Source: Cheiracanthium punctorium (lineage: Eukaryota > Arthropoda > Arachnida > Araneae > Cheiracanthiidae). Taken from it: DNA of 64,000 nucleotides. Below, one piece after another: positions 42,990 through 54,853 of the stretch. The translations under genes and the position numbers were made by a program. The number at the start of each line of letters is the position of its first letter. Positions within the stretch are counted from its first letter, which is position 1. Under the pieces are notes generated by a model, which was given only the letters and a program-made list of their open reading frames with translations, had not been told where the DNA came from and searched no databases. The stretch spans positions 248,001-312,000 of the forward strand of contig JAWZYV010019520.1 of NCBI GenBank assembly GCA_038373885.1. The letters run 5' to 3'.

Positions 42990-43317
42990 CAGGCGTGGAT
43001 CCAAGGGGAGGGTGGTGGTGGGCGATCGCCCCCTCCTGGGCGAAGTCCAAAAATCTGTTATAATCTGTTAAAATATATTATGAAAGAATGAAAGTATAAT
43101 GAAAATTATGCAGCCTTTTTCTAAGGGGTGTATTGCGGGTGCTACTCCCTGTCCTTTTTAATCATCGCTCATATATAGATTTTATCAATAAAATAATTAA
43201 TTACATTAATTGGTATAATTGATTATACTAATTAATTATAAAATGATTTTGCACATTCTACCCCCTGTTTCAGGTACAAAATTGCCCCTGCTTGAGTAAT
43301 TTCTGGATCCGCCCCTG
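42990..43317. mobile_element. hAT element, family B copy 2, uninterrupted
   Basis: It starts CAGGCGTGGATCCAAGG and ends TTCTGGATCCGCCCCTG, 328 bp, with exact 8-bp duplication AACCTTTT (42,982-42,989 and 43,318-43,325). It is the empty-site control for the interrupted copy at 40,296. Non-coding. Confidence 0.95.
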
Positions 43318-43325
43318 AACCTTTT

Positions 43326-45309
43326 GGCAAAACTTTTGCAGATTTGAGGGAGTTGACTATTTTTTTATTAAAAATTTTTTTTTTTTTAAATGTGTGTGCG
43401 CATGTGTTTAAGACCTTGAGTATTTGTTAATTGTTATTCTTTAGATCTTTAGCATGTATGCTTTGTAAAGTATTATTTCATTAATTAATTCAAAATAATT
43501 TCACATAAATGACAAAATTTTCATGATAAAACATAATACATGTTTTTTACAGAAAATGTAGCAGAAACAACACATCTTTATTAGATTTTAAATTTTGTAG
43601 ACATTAAAAAAGAACTGAATACAAAGGCAAATTGTTTATCTTGATGCCAAAGTTTGATAGTTATATTTGCAAAACATTTCATATTCAAAATTAATGTTGA
43701 TATTCCCAGGGGTCGAGAAAATTTGTAAAATATTAGGTGCCAGGAAAAGATTTTTAGGAGCCTCATATATGTTGAATAATATTGATTTAAAAAAAAGCTA
43801 GTTGCTAAGGGATATTTTTTGGTCATCTGTGCGACCTGGCGCCCGGGTTTTTTCGAACCCTGGATATTCCAAAATTTCATTGCTTAAGTTTTGAAAAACT
43901 AAGATTTTAGTGAAAAATATCTTGTGTTATAATTAGGGTGTATGTACACTATGGGGTCGTCCAAAAATATTAAGCCTGGTAAATTAACCTCAGGATTTTT
44001 CAACTTATCCCGAATTGTAATCTTCTTATCCCAACTAATCAACTTATCCCGAAAAGAATTCGGGACAAAATTTTAGTTATAATATTTATTTTTTCCCATT
44101 TAAAAAAAAATCAATCATATTTCACTCATTTCATTTCATGAATGCTTAGCTTATATTTATTTAGCTAAAGCATCATTAATTGGGGTAAGCTTTAAATTTA
44201 TAAAATGTCCCCAAAATTTTTCTGAATTTGGGGCAGGGACACCACAAGATTTGTCTCTGCAGTTCTTTCTTCAAAAATCTGGTCACCAGCCACCCGCAGG
44301 GGTGGCTCCAATGGGGGGTTTGGGGGGGGCACGTGCCCCCCCCCGTCGGGGAACTTGTGACCCCCCCATCGGGGCTATTTGATTAATTCGTCGGGGAATT
44401 TTCATAAGAAGAAATCTATATTTTAGCTGAGTTTTAATTTTGATTTTGCGATTTAAAAAAATTAATTTTGTACTTTTTAAATACACATGAAAGGCAAATG
44501 AGTATTGGAGATTGAAGCAGAAATGTTTACATTTTTGGGAGATAACTCATTGGGGGAGTGGGGGGGGGGGGTATATTCCTCAGAACTTCTGAATAATGGC
44601 TAAAACTACTTCCCGTTTTCATTCATCTCTTATCTCTGCGATCCTTTTCATGTCGAAAAACAGCCACTTCCTACATCTTCCAATACTGTGATGTGTTGAC
44701 GAACGGCGGGGGAGACTTCAAATTCGAATAGTGTATACTTGAAATCTGTGATCCCACTCTCAGGAGGCATTTTACTGGATTTGCAGCAAGACATCAATCT
44801 TAAGGTAACAAAAGTGCCAGTCTATTCTTCAAACGACAAATTTATGAGACCACATGTGCGACCACTTTCTATTCGAGGCTCTTTTAATTGCTTAAACGAT
44901 TGTGCATTTTGTCGCCGACACCATAGAAAAGTAGAATATGGGTGTGGGTGGTCGGTATGGGGGAGACAGTGACCGTTAATTAGACCAGTCGGGTAGATAA
45001 AAAATTTCGAGGGAAGGGAAGTATGGCTTTGCTTACACAGGCAAATGGGGGATGTTCTTTTTTCCAGAAATACGGTTTTTGTATTTTTATTGGTCCTCAA
45101 TGACAGAAAGATGAGAAAGAAATGGTTCCTCTAAATATCCCGTGTATTTTTATTTTTTCTTCGCAAACCCATAGTACATCACTTTTCCAACACTTGTTAT
45201 TGTGCCAGTGAGTTAGACAGAGTTTAGAATAGTGGGCATTTTTTTCTTGTTACGGCAGCATAGCATATCATTGTGAAGTTTATAAAAGTTTAATTTCACT
45301 TTTGGCTTT
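43326..45309. other. AT-rich DNA with isolated hAT-like ends
   Basis: No gene recognised. At 44,299 CAGGGGTGGCTCCAATGGGG looks like a left hAT end preceded by GCCACCCG, but no matching right end follows. G-homopolymer runs occur at 44,310-44,345 and 44,555-44,570. A 77-codon frame at 44,739-44,972 has no recognisable domain. Confidence 0.35.
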
Positions 45310-45479
45310 ATGTTTCCCAAAAAGAACATCGGTGGTGCCAAAAGCACAAGATATGAAGTACAGTGTGCTTTATGTCGTGATATTTTTGATAATGATTATG
45401 TAAAAAAAAAAAAAAAAAAAAAACATAGGATAACTAAGCATTCAGATCTTCATAAACAAAATCGACTGCGCCTGTTCAA
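45310..45479 (+). CDS. Candidate first exon with a CxxC...HxxxH zinc-finger-like start
   Basis: ATG at 45,310 opens MFPKKNIGGAKSTRYEVQ, then CALCRDIFDNDYV, a run of seven lysine codons from a 22-base A tract, then HRITKHSDLHKQNRLRLF. Two cysteines (CALC) and later histidines (KHSDLH) could form a zinc-binding BED/TTF-like finger. The frame leads directly into CAA|GTAAGT at 45,480, a consensus splice donor. Read through, it stops at once (TAA 45,481). So it looks like a first exon, of a host gene or a transposon. The frame stays open across the A tract only if its length is right. No acceptor or second exon was found, and the family is not recognised. Confidence 0.35.
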
Positions 45480-45485
45480 GTAAGT

Positions 45486-48338
45486 TATCTGTAAATTACA
45501 TTCATATATATATTTTAAATGTGTTTAAAAGCTTTAATTAATATATGTTATTACTAAAAATAGGGTCAGTTTATTTCTCTAAAGCATTGAATTATATATT
45601 CTAGGCACTTGCTTTTTGTTATGTATTTGTACAAATATACTATGCCCAAGGGAGGATCCAGAAATATTTTTCAGGAAGGGTGCAAAGCTTTAATACCAAT
45701 TCAGAATTGCATGAACATGCAATTTTATTTGAAGCGTATTTTTACTAGTAATAAAGCGTATTTTTACTAGTAAATATTTTCCTCTCGGGGAATTCCCGCC
45801 TCTGTGCCCTCGCCCTAAAACCACCCTTGCCCCTCATCCCCCCCCCCTTATAAAAAAGAATTGAAACTATTTTGAGCACAAATTTTGAATGACCACATTA
45901 TGCGTTATTTAAAAATAAAAATAATTTTAAAATAAGGCACATATTTCAAAAACTGAGTCACTTGTTCTGTCTCAGAAATTTTAAAATACTACTTTAAAGT
46001 TTATTTATTAACAGCATTTTAATGATACGTATATATCATTAAATGTCCTTAGACATGGATGCTCTTAATGGTTTGGAGTGCACTTTTAATCATGGCTGCG
46101 GACCCAGAGTCATAACTTTGTGAGTTGAAGCTGGAGTAGAAGTCGGACTTTTTGCCCTCACATTCTGATTCTATGAAATGTTGTACAACATTATTGTATT
46201 TTAAATTATATTAACTGTCTGAGTACTCTATGAATTAATCTAAATTTTCTCCTAATTGGTCTTTTAAACACTATGAGTACTTTTAAATGTGCTCTTGCTT
46301 TTAAACCATTGATAAGTAGCATGTTGTTCACCCCATTATATGTCATTCCCGCTAAATTACAGGACAGGATATACATTTTTAAAATATATTCTTTCGTTGC
46401 AGTTTCGATTTTTTTTTTTGGTATATTTATCAAATACGATTTAGTAATTGGAGTGAGGACGAAAGGTATGTCTTATAAACTTTCAAATTGCATTAATGTA
46501 AATTTAAATTAAACACAGATTTAATGTAATTTTATGTAAATTAACAGTATTTTAATTCACGAGTCAAAAGCTTTTGTGTCATAAATTTAAAATAAAATTT
46601 CCCATTGTATTACTTTTATTCATAGAGCTACAAAATTTATAAGTCTTGATATTTTTTAAAGAGATTTACGACTCGGGCGATAAGAAATTTCAGATTTTGT
46701 TTACTACGGAAACTTTTTAAAATGTATATTTAAATGTGTAATAATTTGACATGACAAAATATTTGTAAAATTATTTTACAGTTCATCATCTCTGGCATTC
46801 AAAATATGTATAAACCTATGAATATTTAAACGCTTTAACTAAAAATTTTCATTTTAATTACAAATATTTTAAACTGGTCGTATTTTATTTATTTATAAGT
46901 TAGTGTGTTATGCAATTTATAAAATAAGTATTATATGTTTTTAAATTATTTTATCACAGTAATCCTTACTTGAACTCTTATAACTGTTGAGAAAGTAAAA
47001 AGATATTTTTATAACTAAGTGGTTAATTAGATAATTTAACTTTTAACTTCTTCCGAATAAAATTTAAAAAAAATGTACTTTTCTGTTTCTTAGATGGCAA
47101 ATTTTAATAAATTCTAAATATACTTTTTATTTATAAATAGATTCAATCGAACACAATATGCACGATTTAATCTTTAATTTTATAAAAATTTAGCAGTAAG
47201 ATTTGTTTTTATTTTTATTTTTTTGTAATTTAAGAATTAGTCAAATACATAGTTTGTTTATTTGGCAACATACTTATACATATACAACGAGTGAGAATTC
47301 GCACTATATAGAGAAATCTAACTATATTAACCGGCCCTCTTTAGCTAAGAGTTCATAGCTATGCCCACCAAGAAGATTAACAGCTGCAAGGGAATTAGAA
47401 TTTATTACATTTTGCTAGGGGTAAAAAAAAGAAAAATTTAAAAAAATTAAATAATAATAATAACCAGCCCCTATGATAGACCAAAGCCCTCTCCAGTCTA
47501 GTATGAAGATGGCTGTGGATAGATCTAAAAATGGAATATAAGTTAAAGGAAACTGATTAATCTTGACTGACAATTTAATTTTTATATCGTTGTGGAAAAA
47601 ATAACTAACTTTTGTGAATTTTAATTCAGTTATTTTACTGCAAAGTAAATAAAAATTATGGTATACAGCGTCTATATCGTCTTTCTGAAAATTTCACTTT
47701 TATGCTGTAAAATAAGTAAATAAAATAAATACTATAAAAGTTTTATATTTGCGTGTAGATTTGTATGTTATATACAGCGGCGTATCGTAAGCCACCGCAA
47801 CTTCCCTTATTTTGAATCTTTATACAAATCGCTATTGAATCCATGGATGGCACCAGCATTAATATAAACTATTAAAATAAACTAATAGTATGTGTTCTAA
47901 ACTGATTTTTGAGATACAGAATTATATGGATCAGAATTCAACTCTTTAACTTTTAAACAGATTAATATTATGTTTATTATTCGCCTTATTAATTAAACTC
48001 TTTTTTGTTAATGTTGAAATTTTAAAAGTGACACTTTCACTGTGAATTATTAGTAAAAGAGCTTGCTTCATAAAATTATTCATCACGTTTGGGGAAACCT
48101 CGTTCAAAACTATCTTGGAGTATTACAAAAAAGTGAATTTTTATCAAGGTTAGTTTCGCTAAAAATAATTACTTTTTTGTGTGTCTTGGTAAATTATAAG
48201 CTGACCCATTATATTTTTCTGACGATATTTTTTATTTTAGATTTTAAAAGAAAGTGGTTAATTTTCTTCATGAGTGCTTGACTTTATAAAAAAATTTAAT
48301 AGCGCATATATTTACGTTCTCTTTCGGAGATTTTTATA

Positions 48339-48376
<38 letters not shown>

Positions 48377-48724
48377 GAAGCTTCCAGGGGTACACTTCAC
48401 AACAATTCTGATACGGTGCCATCTTTTAGCTTTCAATAAGTACTATCACCACATGAATTATTATGGAAACTAGAATCATTTTAAAGCCGTAGAAACAAGC
48501 GATAAAGTTTCGGTATGCCACTTTACTGCGCGCCTTCAAAATCGTTTTTCTCACTTTATTGTGATTTAAAGTATTAATACTGCATAAATTAACAATTCGA
48601 TTAATATTTTTACAGCAAAACATGTTGGCCAGAAACACTAGACTTTTTGAGATAACGAGTTGAAATTACTGGGAATCAGTTTGGAAATGGAAATGTAGAT
48701 TACGGCCAATTATCTATGCTAGGG
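45486..48724. other. Very AT-rich DNA without recognised gene
   Basis: Over 3 kb of AT-rich sequence. Only simple features are visible: a C-rich word CCCCCCCCC near 45,840 and a (TTA)n run at 48,342-48,372. If the 45,310 exon is real this could be intron. Confidence 0.35.
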
Positions 48725-48890
48725 ATCTAGGCCGGGGGTGGGTTTTCCCTCCGTGGGGGACTTTCTAAGAGGTCCTAACCCGTATTTATGCAAAGTTTCG
48801 GAAAACGCCGAACGGTTAGGTCGGCGGACGGACCTAGTTTCGAACCACGCACTTTTCGTCTCCCAGATGCCACTGGTGGGGCGGGATTCA
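48725..48890 (-). mobile_element. tRNA-derived SINE fragment
   Basis: On the minus strand the B-box-like GGTTCGAAACT (48,836-48,846) follows CATCTGGGAGACGAAAAGTG. The downstream body contains GGTTAGGACC..., related to the SINE at 17,241 (both have an AACGGTTAG/GACCGTTAG word and a TCCTAACCCGTATTTA-like segment). The head is incomplete. Confidence 0.6.
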
Positions 48891-49855
48891 ATTTGTAAGG
48901 GAAAACACATTTAGTGAGATATCAAGAATTTCGATGTTCGAGATATCGAAGTTAAACTGTAATTAAATTTACATATATCTCTTAATTTTATAAAAATAAC
49001 TGCAATTTGTGTATAAGCGTGCAAATTTAGTCATGCTTAATTTATTAAAAAAATTTCAGTGAATTTACAGCAATATTCTTGCACAAAAAACTTTTGTTTC
49101 TGATATTTTTTTCTGCGGGAAAAAAAAAATGCGTAGAACTTTTTTCGCTGAACTTTTTTCAAAGAAATTCATTCATATGAAATATTTTAAGCGTTAACCT
49201 GAAGAACTCTTAAAGGTAGCTTTCGAGATTTTACAGAAACGTGAAAGGCCGTTAACAGGGGGATGGGGGATCATGTGGGTTTGACCCCTCCCCCTCCAAA
49301 ATTTCAGTAAATGCATTATCAGTTTATTTGCGTTGATTCTAGAGATCAGTTAATTTAATTTTAGCACTACAGATCCCCTCCACCCACCGAAATTTTTTGC
49401 TTGCTGAGGCCTTGGGGAAATATTTGTGCAATGTAAAAGGATTTTGAGATACGTTAATTAGGGTCAGTTTAAATAATAATCTACTAGGAAAGATTGTGCA
49501 GTGGTTTTTGAAAATATCCGGGGCCTGGGTGTCCGATTATGTATGTCGATCCGATTCCTGGACATATTTCACAATACAAAACATTATATTGTCCTCCATC
49601 TCCTCTAAACTTATCTGGATCCTGGATATTTTAGTTTAGAAAATGATTTATTGTGAACAAATCACTTTCTAAAGTAAAATATTTTCAAGTGGTGCAAATA
49701 GTTGCAAATTTCCATACTTGGTGACAAAAATGTCAAACAAGAAGGAGGTCAAAGCCCCCTCTTGGATACGCCACTTAGCATATGTACATGTATATTTGTG
49801 CCCCCTTGTCGGGGAGTGGTGACCCCCCGTCGGGGAAAGTCTAGCGCCACCACTG
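48891..49855. other. AT-rich spacer ending in hAT-like debris
   Basis: No gene recognised. The right edge (49,798-49,855) carries GTCGGGGAGTGGTGACCCCC and ends GCGCCACCACTG, resembling a hAT right end. A related GTCGGGGAACTTGTGACCCC lies at 44,346, so the two are fragments of one family. Confidence 0.35.
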
Positions 49856-49970
49856 GCCACCCGGGTGGTGTAGTGGCTAGTGCACTATTCTACCACCCTT
49901 TTGTGTCTGGGTTCTATTCTCAGCTTGGGATTGGTTGTTTGTGATCACCCTAATATTGTACTGTAAAAAA
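49856..49970 (+). mobile_element. tRNA-derived SINE
   Basis: The A box lies in GGTGGTGTAGTGGCTAGTGC (49,865-49,884) and the B box in GGGTTCTATTCTC (49,909-49,921), with tRNA-like spacing, followed by CAGCTTGGGATTGG and an A-rich region near 49,963. It matches the head of the split SINE at 16,868. No target duplication was identified. Confidence 0.7.
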
Positions 49971-50735
49971 ATAATGTAAACTTTAAAATTAATAAAGAAC
50001 TTGTAATTAGGACCAACTGAGTTTGTGACAAGAAAAGAGGCAGAGAGTTACAGTAAATGTGACATCACATATTTTGGTCAAAATAAAACATTTTAAATTA
50101 AAAAAGTTATTTTGAACAAGCAGAATTTGAAGGTATTTTTTTAATAGTGGTGTGATTTTTCATGCGACAAATGAGATGGCAATTCCATTCTAGTTAAATC
50201 AACAGTAAGGTTTGTTTTTGTTTCTATTTTTGTTCCGGAGTATGGAGAATTGTGATACTTTCTGATAAAGGGGAGAGAGTATCAAAATTAATGAAGAAGT
50301 GTAAGAAATCAAATAGAATATCTCCGGTAGTAGAAACCGTGCGACATGGCGACGCCTGTCGCAGATTCTTGAGGTCTGCAGACTATTTCAAGAGTTCATA
50401 TCGAACGATATCGCCGTCGACTGCACGCAGTGATTTTATATCAAATCTTTCTCCATCCTTTTTTGTGAATAATCGTATTTTTGTTCATTGCAAGCCATTA
50501 TTCTAGCTTTTGTATCAACAGTTAAAATTACTACATATTTTTGATAAATAATGATTATTTCACCAAAATATTTCTTAATCTTTTGGGTGAGTTTTTATTT
50601 TTCAACCAAATTTCAAAAATTTGTTGCATTAAAATATAAAACGTGTTTATAAAATTCATTAAAATGCTGTTTGAAAAAAGTGAATTGGCAGAAGAGATTT
50701 GTTGGCCAGTACTTCCCAGAAAATGAGATCCTAGT
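49971..50735. other. No recognised gene
   Basis: An 84-codon plus-strand frame at 50,252-50,506 lies in a slightly GC-richer patch but shows no motif that I recognise. Confidence 0.25.
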
Positions 50736-51545
50736 GAAAAAAAAAAGTTGTTTCTTGAGTTAGCTAATAACCGTGTAAAATTTTTTTGAAATTTGTCAAT
50801 ATCTTCAGGTGTCGCCAGCGTCTTTTAAATCAGAAATTTTGGGCCAAAATAGGTTTTCCCGAAAACTCAATTATTCTTGCAAATTTTCAAAATCAATATC
50901 AGCCAAGTGCAAAAACATTGTTTCTTGGGTTGGTTAATAAGTGGTAACATTTTTTTTGAAGTTGGACAGTATTTTCTGGTAGTGCCAGCACCTTTAAAAT
51001 AGGGTGTTTTGACAAAGAAAAAAATCGTTAACAGCTGTGAAATTTGAAAATCGTTAACAGCTGTGAGGTAAAGTTGCTTTTCATCTTTAGAGTGAATCAT
51101 GTAAAGAACATTTCAGCACTCAGAACATTGCTGATATTGATTTCAAAAATTGTGTGTTTATTTATTTATTTATTTATTGATTTATTGGTGGGGGGGGGGG
51201 TTTATTTGGACCCAAATTTTCAATTTCAAAGATTCCCTTGACAGCTGGAGATATTATCAGATTTTAAAAATATTTTACGCTATTATTAACCTACCCAAGA
51301 GACAAATTTTCTTCACTCGGCTGATATCAATTTAAAAAATCTGCAAAAATTGCGTTTTGGCAGGAATTTGGATTTGTCTATTTTGAACCAAATTCCTCAT
51401 TTTAAAGATGCTGGTGCCACCTAAAGATTCCTCCGATTTCGAAAAAGTTTTTCATGGTTGGTTACTAACCAACCCCAGGAACAGCTTTTCTGCCTTGGGC
51501 TCTTATCAATTTCAAAAATTGGTGCAGTTTCAGCCTGCCCTAATG
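50736..51545. repeat. Imperfect inverted arrangement of about 190-bp units
   Basis: Two plus-strand units (about 50,740-50,910 and 50,925-51,030) share TTGTTTCTTG(A/G)GTT and ...GTGCCAGCACCTTTAAA-like words. Two further units lie in the opposite orientation (about 51,285-51,330 and 51,410-51,530; AACCAACCCCAGGAACAGCT and GCTGGTGCCACC). The block is a decayed inverted repeat, perhaps a foldback-type element. A (TTTA)n run and a poly-G (51,150-51,200) sit in the centre. Confidence 0.55.
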
Positions 51546-51550
51546 TTAGG

Positions 51551-51640
51551 GTGTCCCAAAAACTCTGGCCGTAGCTTTTATTAATATTGATCATATACTA
51601 TACATTTCGAAGTTACATTAAAAAAAAGTTCAGATATCAG
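51551..51640 (+). mobile_element. mariner-type element end, solo
   Basis: GGGTGTCCCAAAAACTCTGG follows TTA at 51,548, in the style of mariner TIRs and similar to the ends at 14,538. No inverted partner was found downstream, so this is a truncated copy. Confidence 0.5.
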
Positions 51641-51868
51641 TTAATTTTCCTTAATTCAAATTCATTTAATTAATTCAAAAAATATTCAAGATTAAATCTA
51701 AATAAATCAATGTAACATTTAACTTTTTATATGACACCATATGTTAATGAGGTGGTATGTGTCGAACTTGAACATTTTATCTTAAAAGTGTTAGAAACAT
51801 GAAAATAATTATCTACTGACTAAAACCATATTTATAACTTTTCAGGACTCATAATACATGTTGTATAA

Positions 51869-52150
51869 TTAAAAAATCAACCTCTTTATATTTCTGCGGA
51901 AGTATTCCAGGCTGACGTTCTTGGTCTTACTGATTGTCTTACGATAAATATTAGAAAAGACTACCGTGGTAAGTTGATTCTGATTTTTAGTGACTGTCAA
52001 GCAGCCTTAAAGGCTCTTACCTCTTTTCAAGTTAAATTAAGGATTGGTCTGGAATGTACAAAACCTTCTAAGAGAACTAGAAATAAAGTAACTCTTTTAT
52101 AGGTACAAGGACGTAAGAGAATTGAAGATACAATCAACTCCGGTTACAGT
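51869..52150 (+). pseudogene. Non-LTR retrotransposon RNase H fragment
   Basis: The open frame reads SAEVFQADVLGLTDCL (about 51,893-51,940), then KLILIFSDCQAALKALTS (about 51,972-52,025), then NKVTLL and a stop at 52,100-52,102. After the stop the same frame continues VQGRKRIEDTINSG. This matches the RNase H of jockey/R1-type elements, where Q-A-E carries the conserved acid, Y-S-D-S-Q-A-A-L-K-A-L is the hallmark, and T-L-V-W-V-P-G-H-x-G-I-x-G-N ends the domain. The stop sits exactly where the W would be (TGG to TAG). It is an isolated, inactive remnant. Confidence 0.8.
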
Positions 52151-53290
52151 GAATTTCTGGACACCGGAAAATTTCATTCTCTAAAACCAATGTTTTCCCA
52201 TGCTGAACAAGGCACCTTAACTAAAAAATAGTACTTTATACAACTACTAAATGTTTATTAAGTAAATCAAACACAATGGATCACATTTATGGTTCTAGAA
52301 CTATTGTTAAGTAAAATGAGCACAATTAATTATATTTAATAATGGTCATTCCATTCAGTTGGCAAAATGTGCTGTCACTTTTAATCTGTGGTATTGCTGT
52401 GGAATGGAAAATGTGGAGGAATCTGTGGAATGGAAAATGACAGCTTCAAAGATCGAGTGAAATTTCGTCTTTTGGTTCCCTTTCAAAACTACTCTGCTTT
52501 TCTTAATATGTTTAAAGACTAGAATGCCTTACAGGAATGAAAAAAATATGACCCCTACCCCCTTTTTGCTCCTTCCTCTTGTTTAGTATAAGTATGTTGG
52601 ACCAGACACGGGCAATTCGCCTGCATTTGGGGACAGGTGGTTGATAATCTTTCTCTCTACTCGAACACAAGAGACACTTTTTATAGGAATCACCTCTGCC
52701 GTCCAGAGATTTTTAAGTTCACTAAAACCGAAAAATGCTATGTGCATTTCCTAAGTACGTTAATCGGGACTAATAAGAGGCATTCACTATATCCGAAGTT
52801 GACTGAAAAGATGAACTGGCTAAAGAAAGTCGTCTTTTTATCCTATTGGTGTGGAACCTTTCTGTAGAATAGATGTGAAAACCATGAAAGGCATCCCCCT
52901 TAAATAGAAAGACAAGAGACTAATAAAACTTGGTGCAATTTTTCTGGACAAAAATACACTAAAAGCATATTCCGCCCAAACTCTGGACCATTAGATTGGT
53001 AGCTGGACAGTATGTCGGAAGCTGGGACCTTCATGCTTCAGCCATCTGCTATAATCAGTGGTTATTGACTTGACCATAGTGTGGTAACAAATGCAGGGTT
53101 TCTAAAGATCTGGAAAGTCAGGAAAGAGTTTTGGTCAGGGATTTGGGGAAAAAAGTCGGGGAAATTCAAATAAATTGAAGAAGGGTCAAGGAAATACAAG
53201 AAAAATTGAATTTTGTGTCAAAATCAAGAAAATATTTACCATTTGAACCTAATTCTAAAAATTGTTTTATTTTCATTTTTTTATTTAACC
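52151..53290. other. No recognised gene
   Basis: AT-rich sequence. At 53,094 the phrase CAGGGTTTCTAAAGATCTGG with repeated GTCAGGAAAG/GTCGGGGAAA resembles a dispersed repeat that resumes at 54,250 (GTCAGGGAAGATC, GTCAGGAAAAGTCGGGG), interrupted by the element at 53,297. Confidence 0.35.
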
Positions 53291-53296
53291 TTATAA

Positions 53297-54000
53297 CATA
53301 CCTGCCGACTCTACTGGATTTGGGGGGTTTCTACTGGTCTCCTGATTTTACATTAAAATATCCTGTTTTTTTACGTTTTGAAGCTTTTAATAATCGGCAC
53401 ATTTATTTCCTTAACAGTTCTGAAAGATTACCGCTTTCAGGGTATATTCATTCAATATACCATGGTATTTTGGTCCAGTAATAAAGAGAGGTCCAGACTC
53501 AATTGTGCCCACAAATGAGTGTGCTCACTAATTTGTGAAGAATTCTTGGAAATTTCAAAATTAGATGAGAGATCTTTTAGTTGTAACATTTGTGAGTTCA
53601 AAGCCCCAAAATTTTACAACTTTTTAAAATTTTTTTGTACATTTAAGAAAATACTTTTGGGGGGACCTAAAAAAACATTGAAGTTTTGTTTATTTCATGT
53701 AAAAAGAATTCTTTCTGAGCTCTTTTACTAATTCTATTTTTAACATCATGACCTTATGTGATACTAAAATTTCAAACATAAATGTTTATTTAAAAAAAAA
53801 GCAAAGTGTTAATTTTAAACACCATAGCAGTGTGTCAAGTCAACTTACATTTAAAAAATGATGCATAAACTAGATGGTGAAATTTACTGGGTGAAAAAAT
53901 GTCGAAGCATGTTTTGTAGTGCAGATAAGTAATTATAACTTTAAGATAGTGATACCACATAAATCTACTGGATTTTCTTCACGTGATGTTGGCAGGTATG
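53297..54000. mobile_element. MITE with CATACCTGCC ends and TTATAA flanks
   Basis: CATACCTGCC (53,297) and GGCAGGTATG (ending 54,000) are inverted. CTACTGGATTT occurs near both ends. The hexamer TTATAA flanks both sides (53,291-53,296 and 54,001-54,006). It is 704 bp, AT-rich and without recognised coding. The end relates to the small element at 8,342. Confidence 0.7.
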
Positions 54001-54006
54001 TTATAA

Positions 54007-54818
54007 ATTTTAAAATGTATCCTTTATGAACATATTTTAGTTGAAATATGCTTAGGTTTATATTGAATTATTATCAAACATGGTTTTTGTTAGAATCCAG
54101 GAATGTCAAATAAAATTCTTGTATATATTAATTTTATTATTATTATTATTTGTAGAAAAAAATGCAAAATATATATAAAGTTATTAAAAAAAAAGGAAGT
54201 AATATTAAAAATAGGAATGTGAAATTTGTGAAAGCACTCTAGATAAAAAGTCAGGGAAGATCATGATAAATGTCAGGAAAAGTCGGGGAAGCAAAAGCTG
54301 TGAAATCTGTAAATGCTCTGAAATGTTGTTAGCAAAACTTTCAGAAACTGCAGATGCATTTTCTGACTCCACCACTGAAATTCCTGTGGGACAATCTCTC
54401 AAATAAATTATATGGTTAATAAATTCTCGAAACTGTTATGCCCGTGATACTAATAAAATTAGATATGTTTGCTGTGTCATATACTGTGCTGTAATACTAA
54501 TAAAGTAATTAGGAAAATAATTTTTAAAATACAATTTTAATTATGAGCACTCATTATACATTTTCCTATTTTAAAAGAAAAATATGACTGCTTTTTGATG
54601 TTATTGTTAAAGGATTTTCAAATGTTCTTGAAAAATTTATGTTGATGGAAAGAGCTGGAATTTTTTTTTTTTTTTTTTTGATATAAAGCATACCAAACAA
54701 AGCTGGGCCCAGTATGAGCTGAATATTAATATTTATCATAGTTGCAGGGTTAGCAGAGGATGACTAAAATCCATACACACATTTCTTGTGAGCATTCATA
54801 ATACTTTGTATAATTATT

Positions 54819-54853
<35 letters not shown>

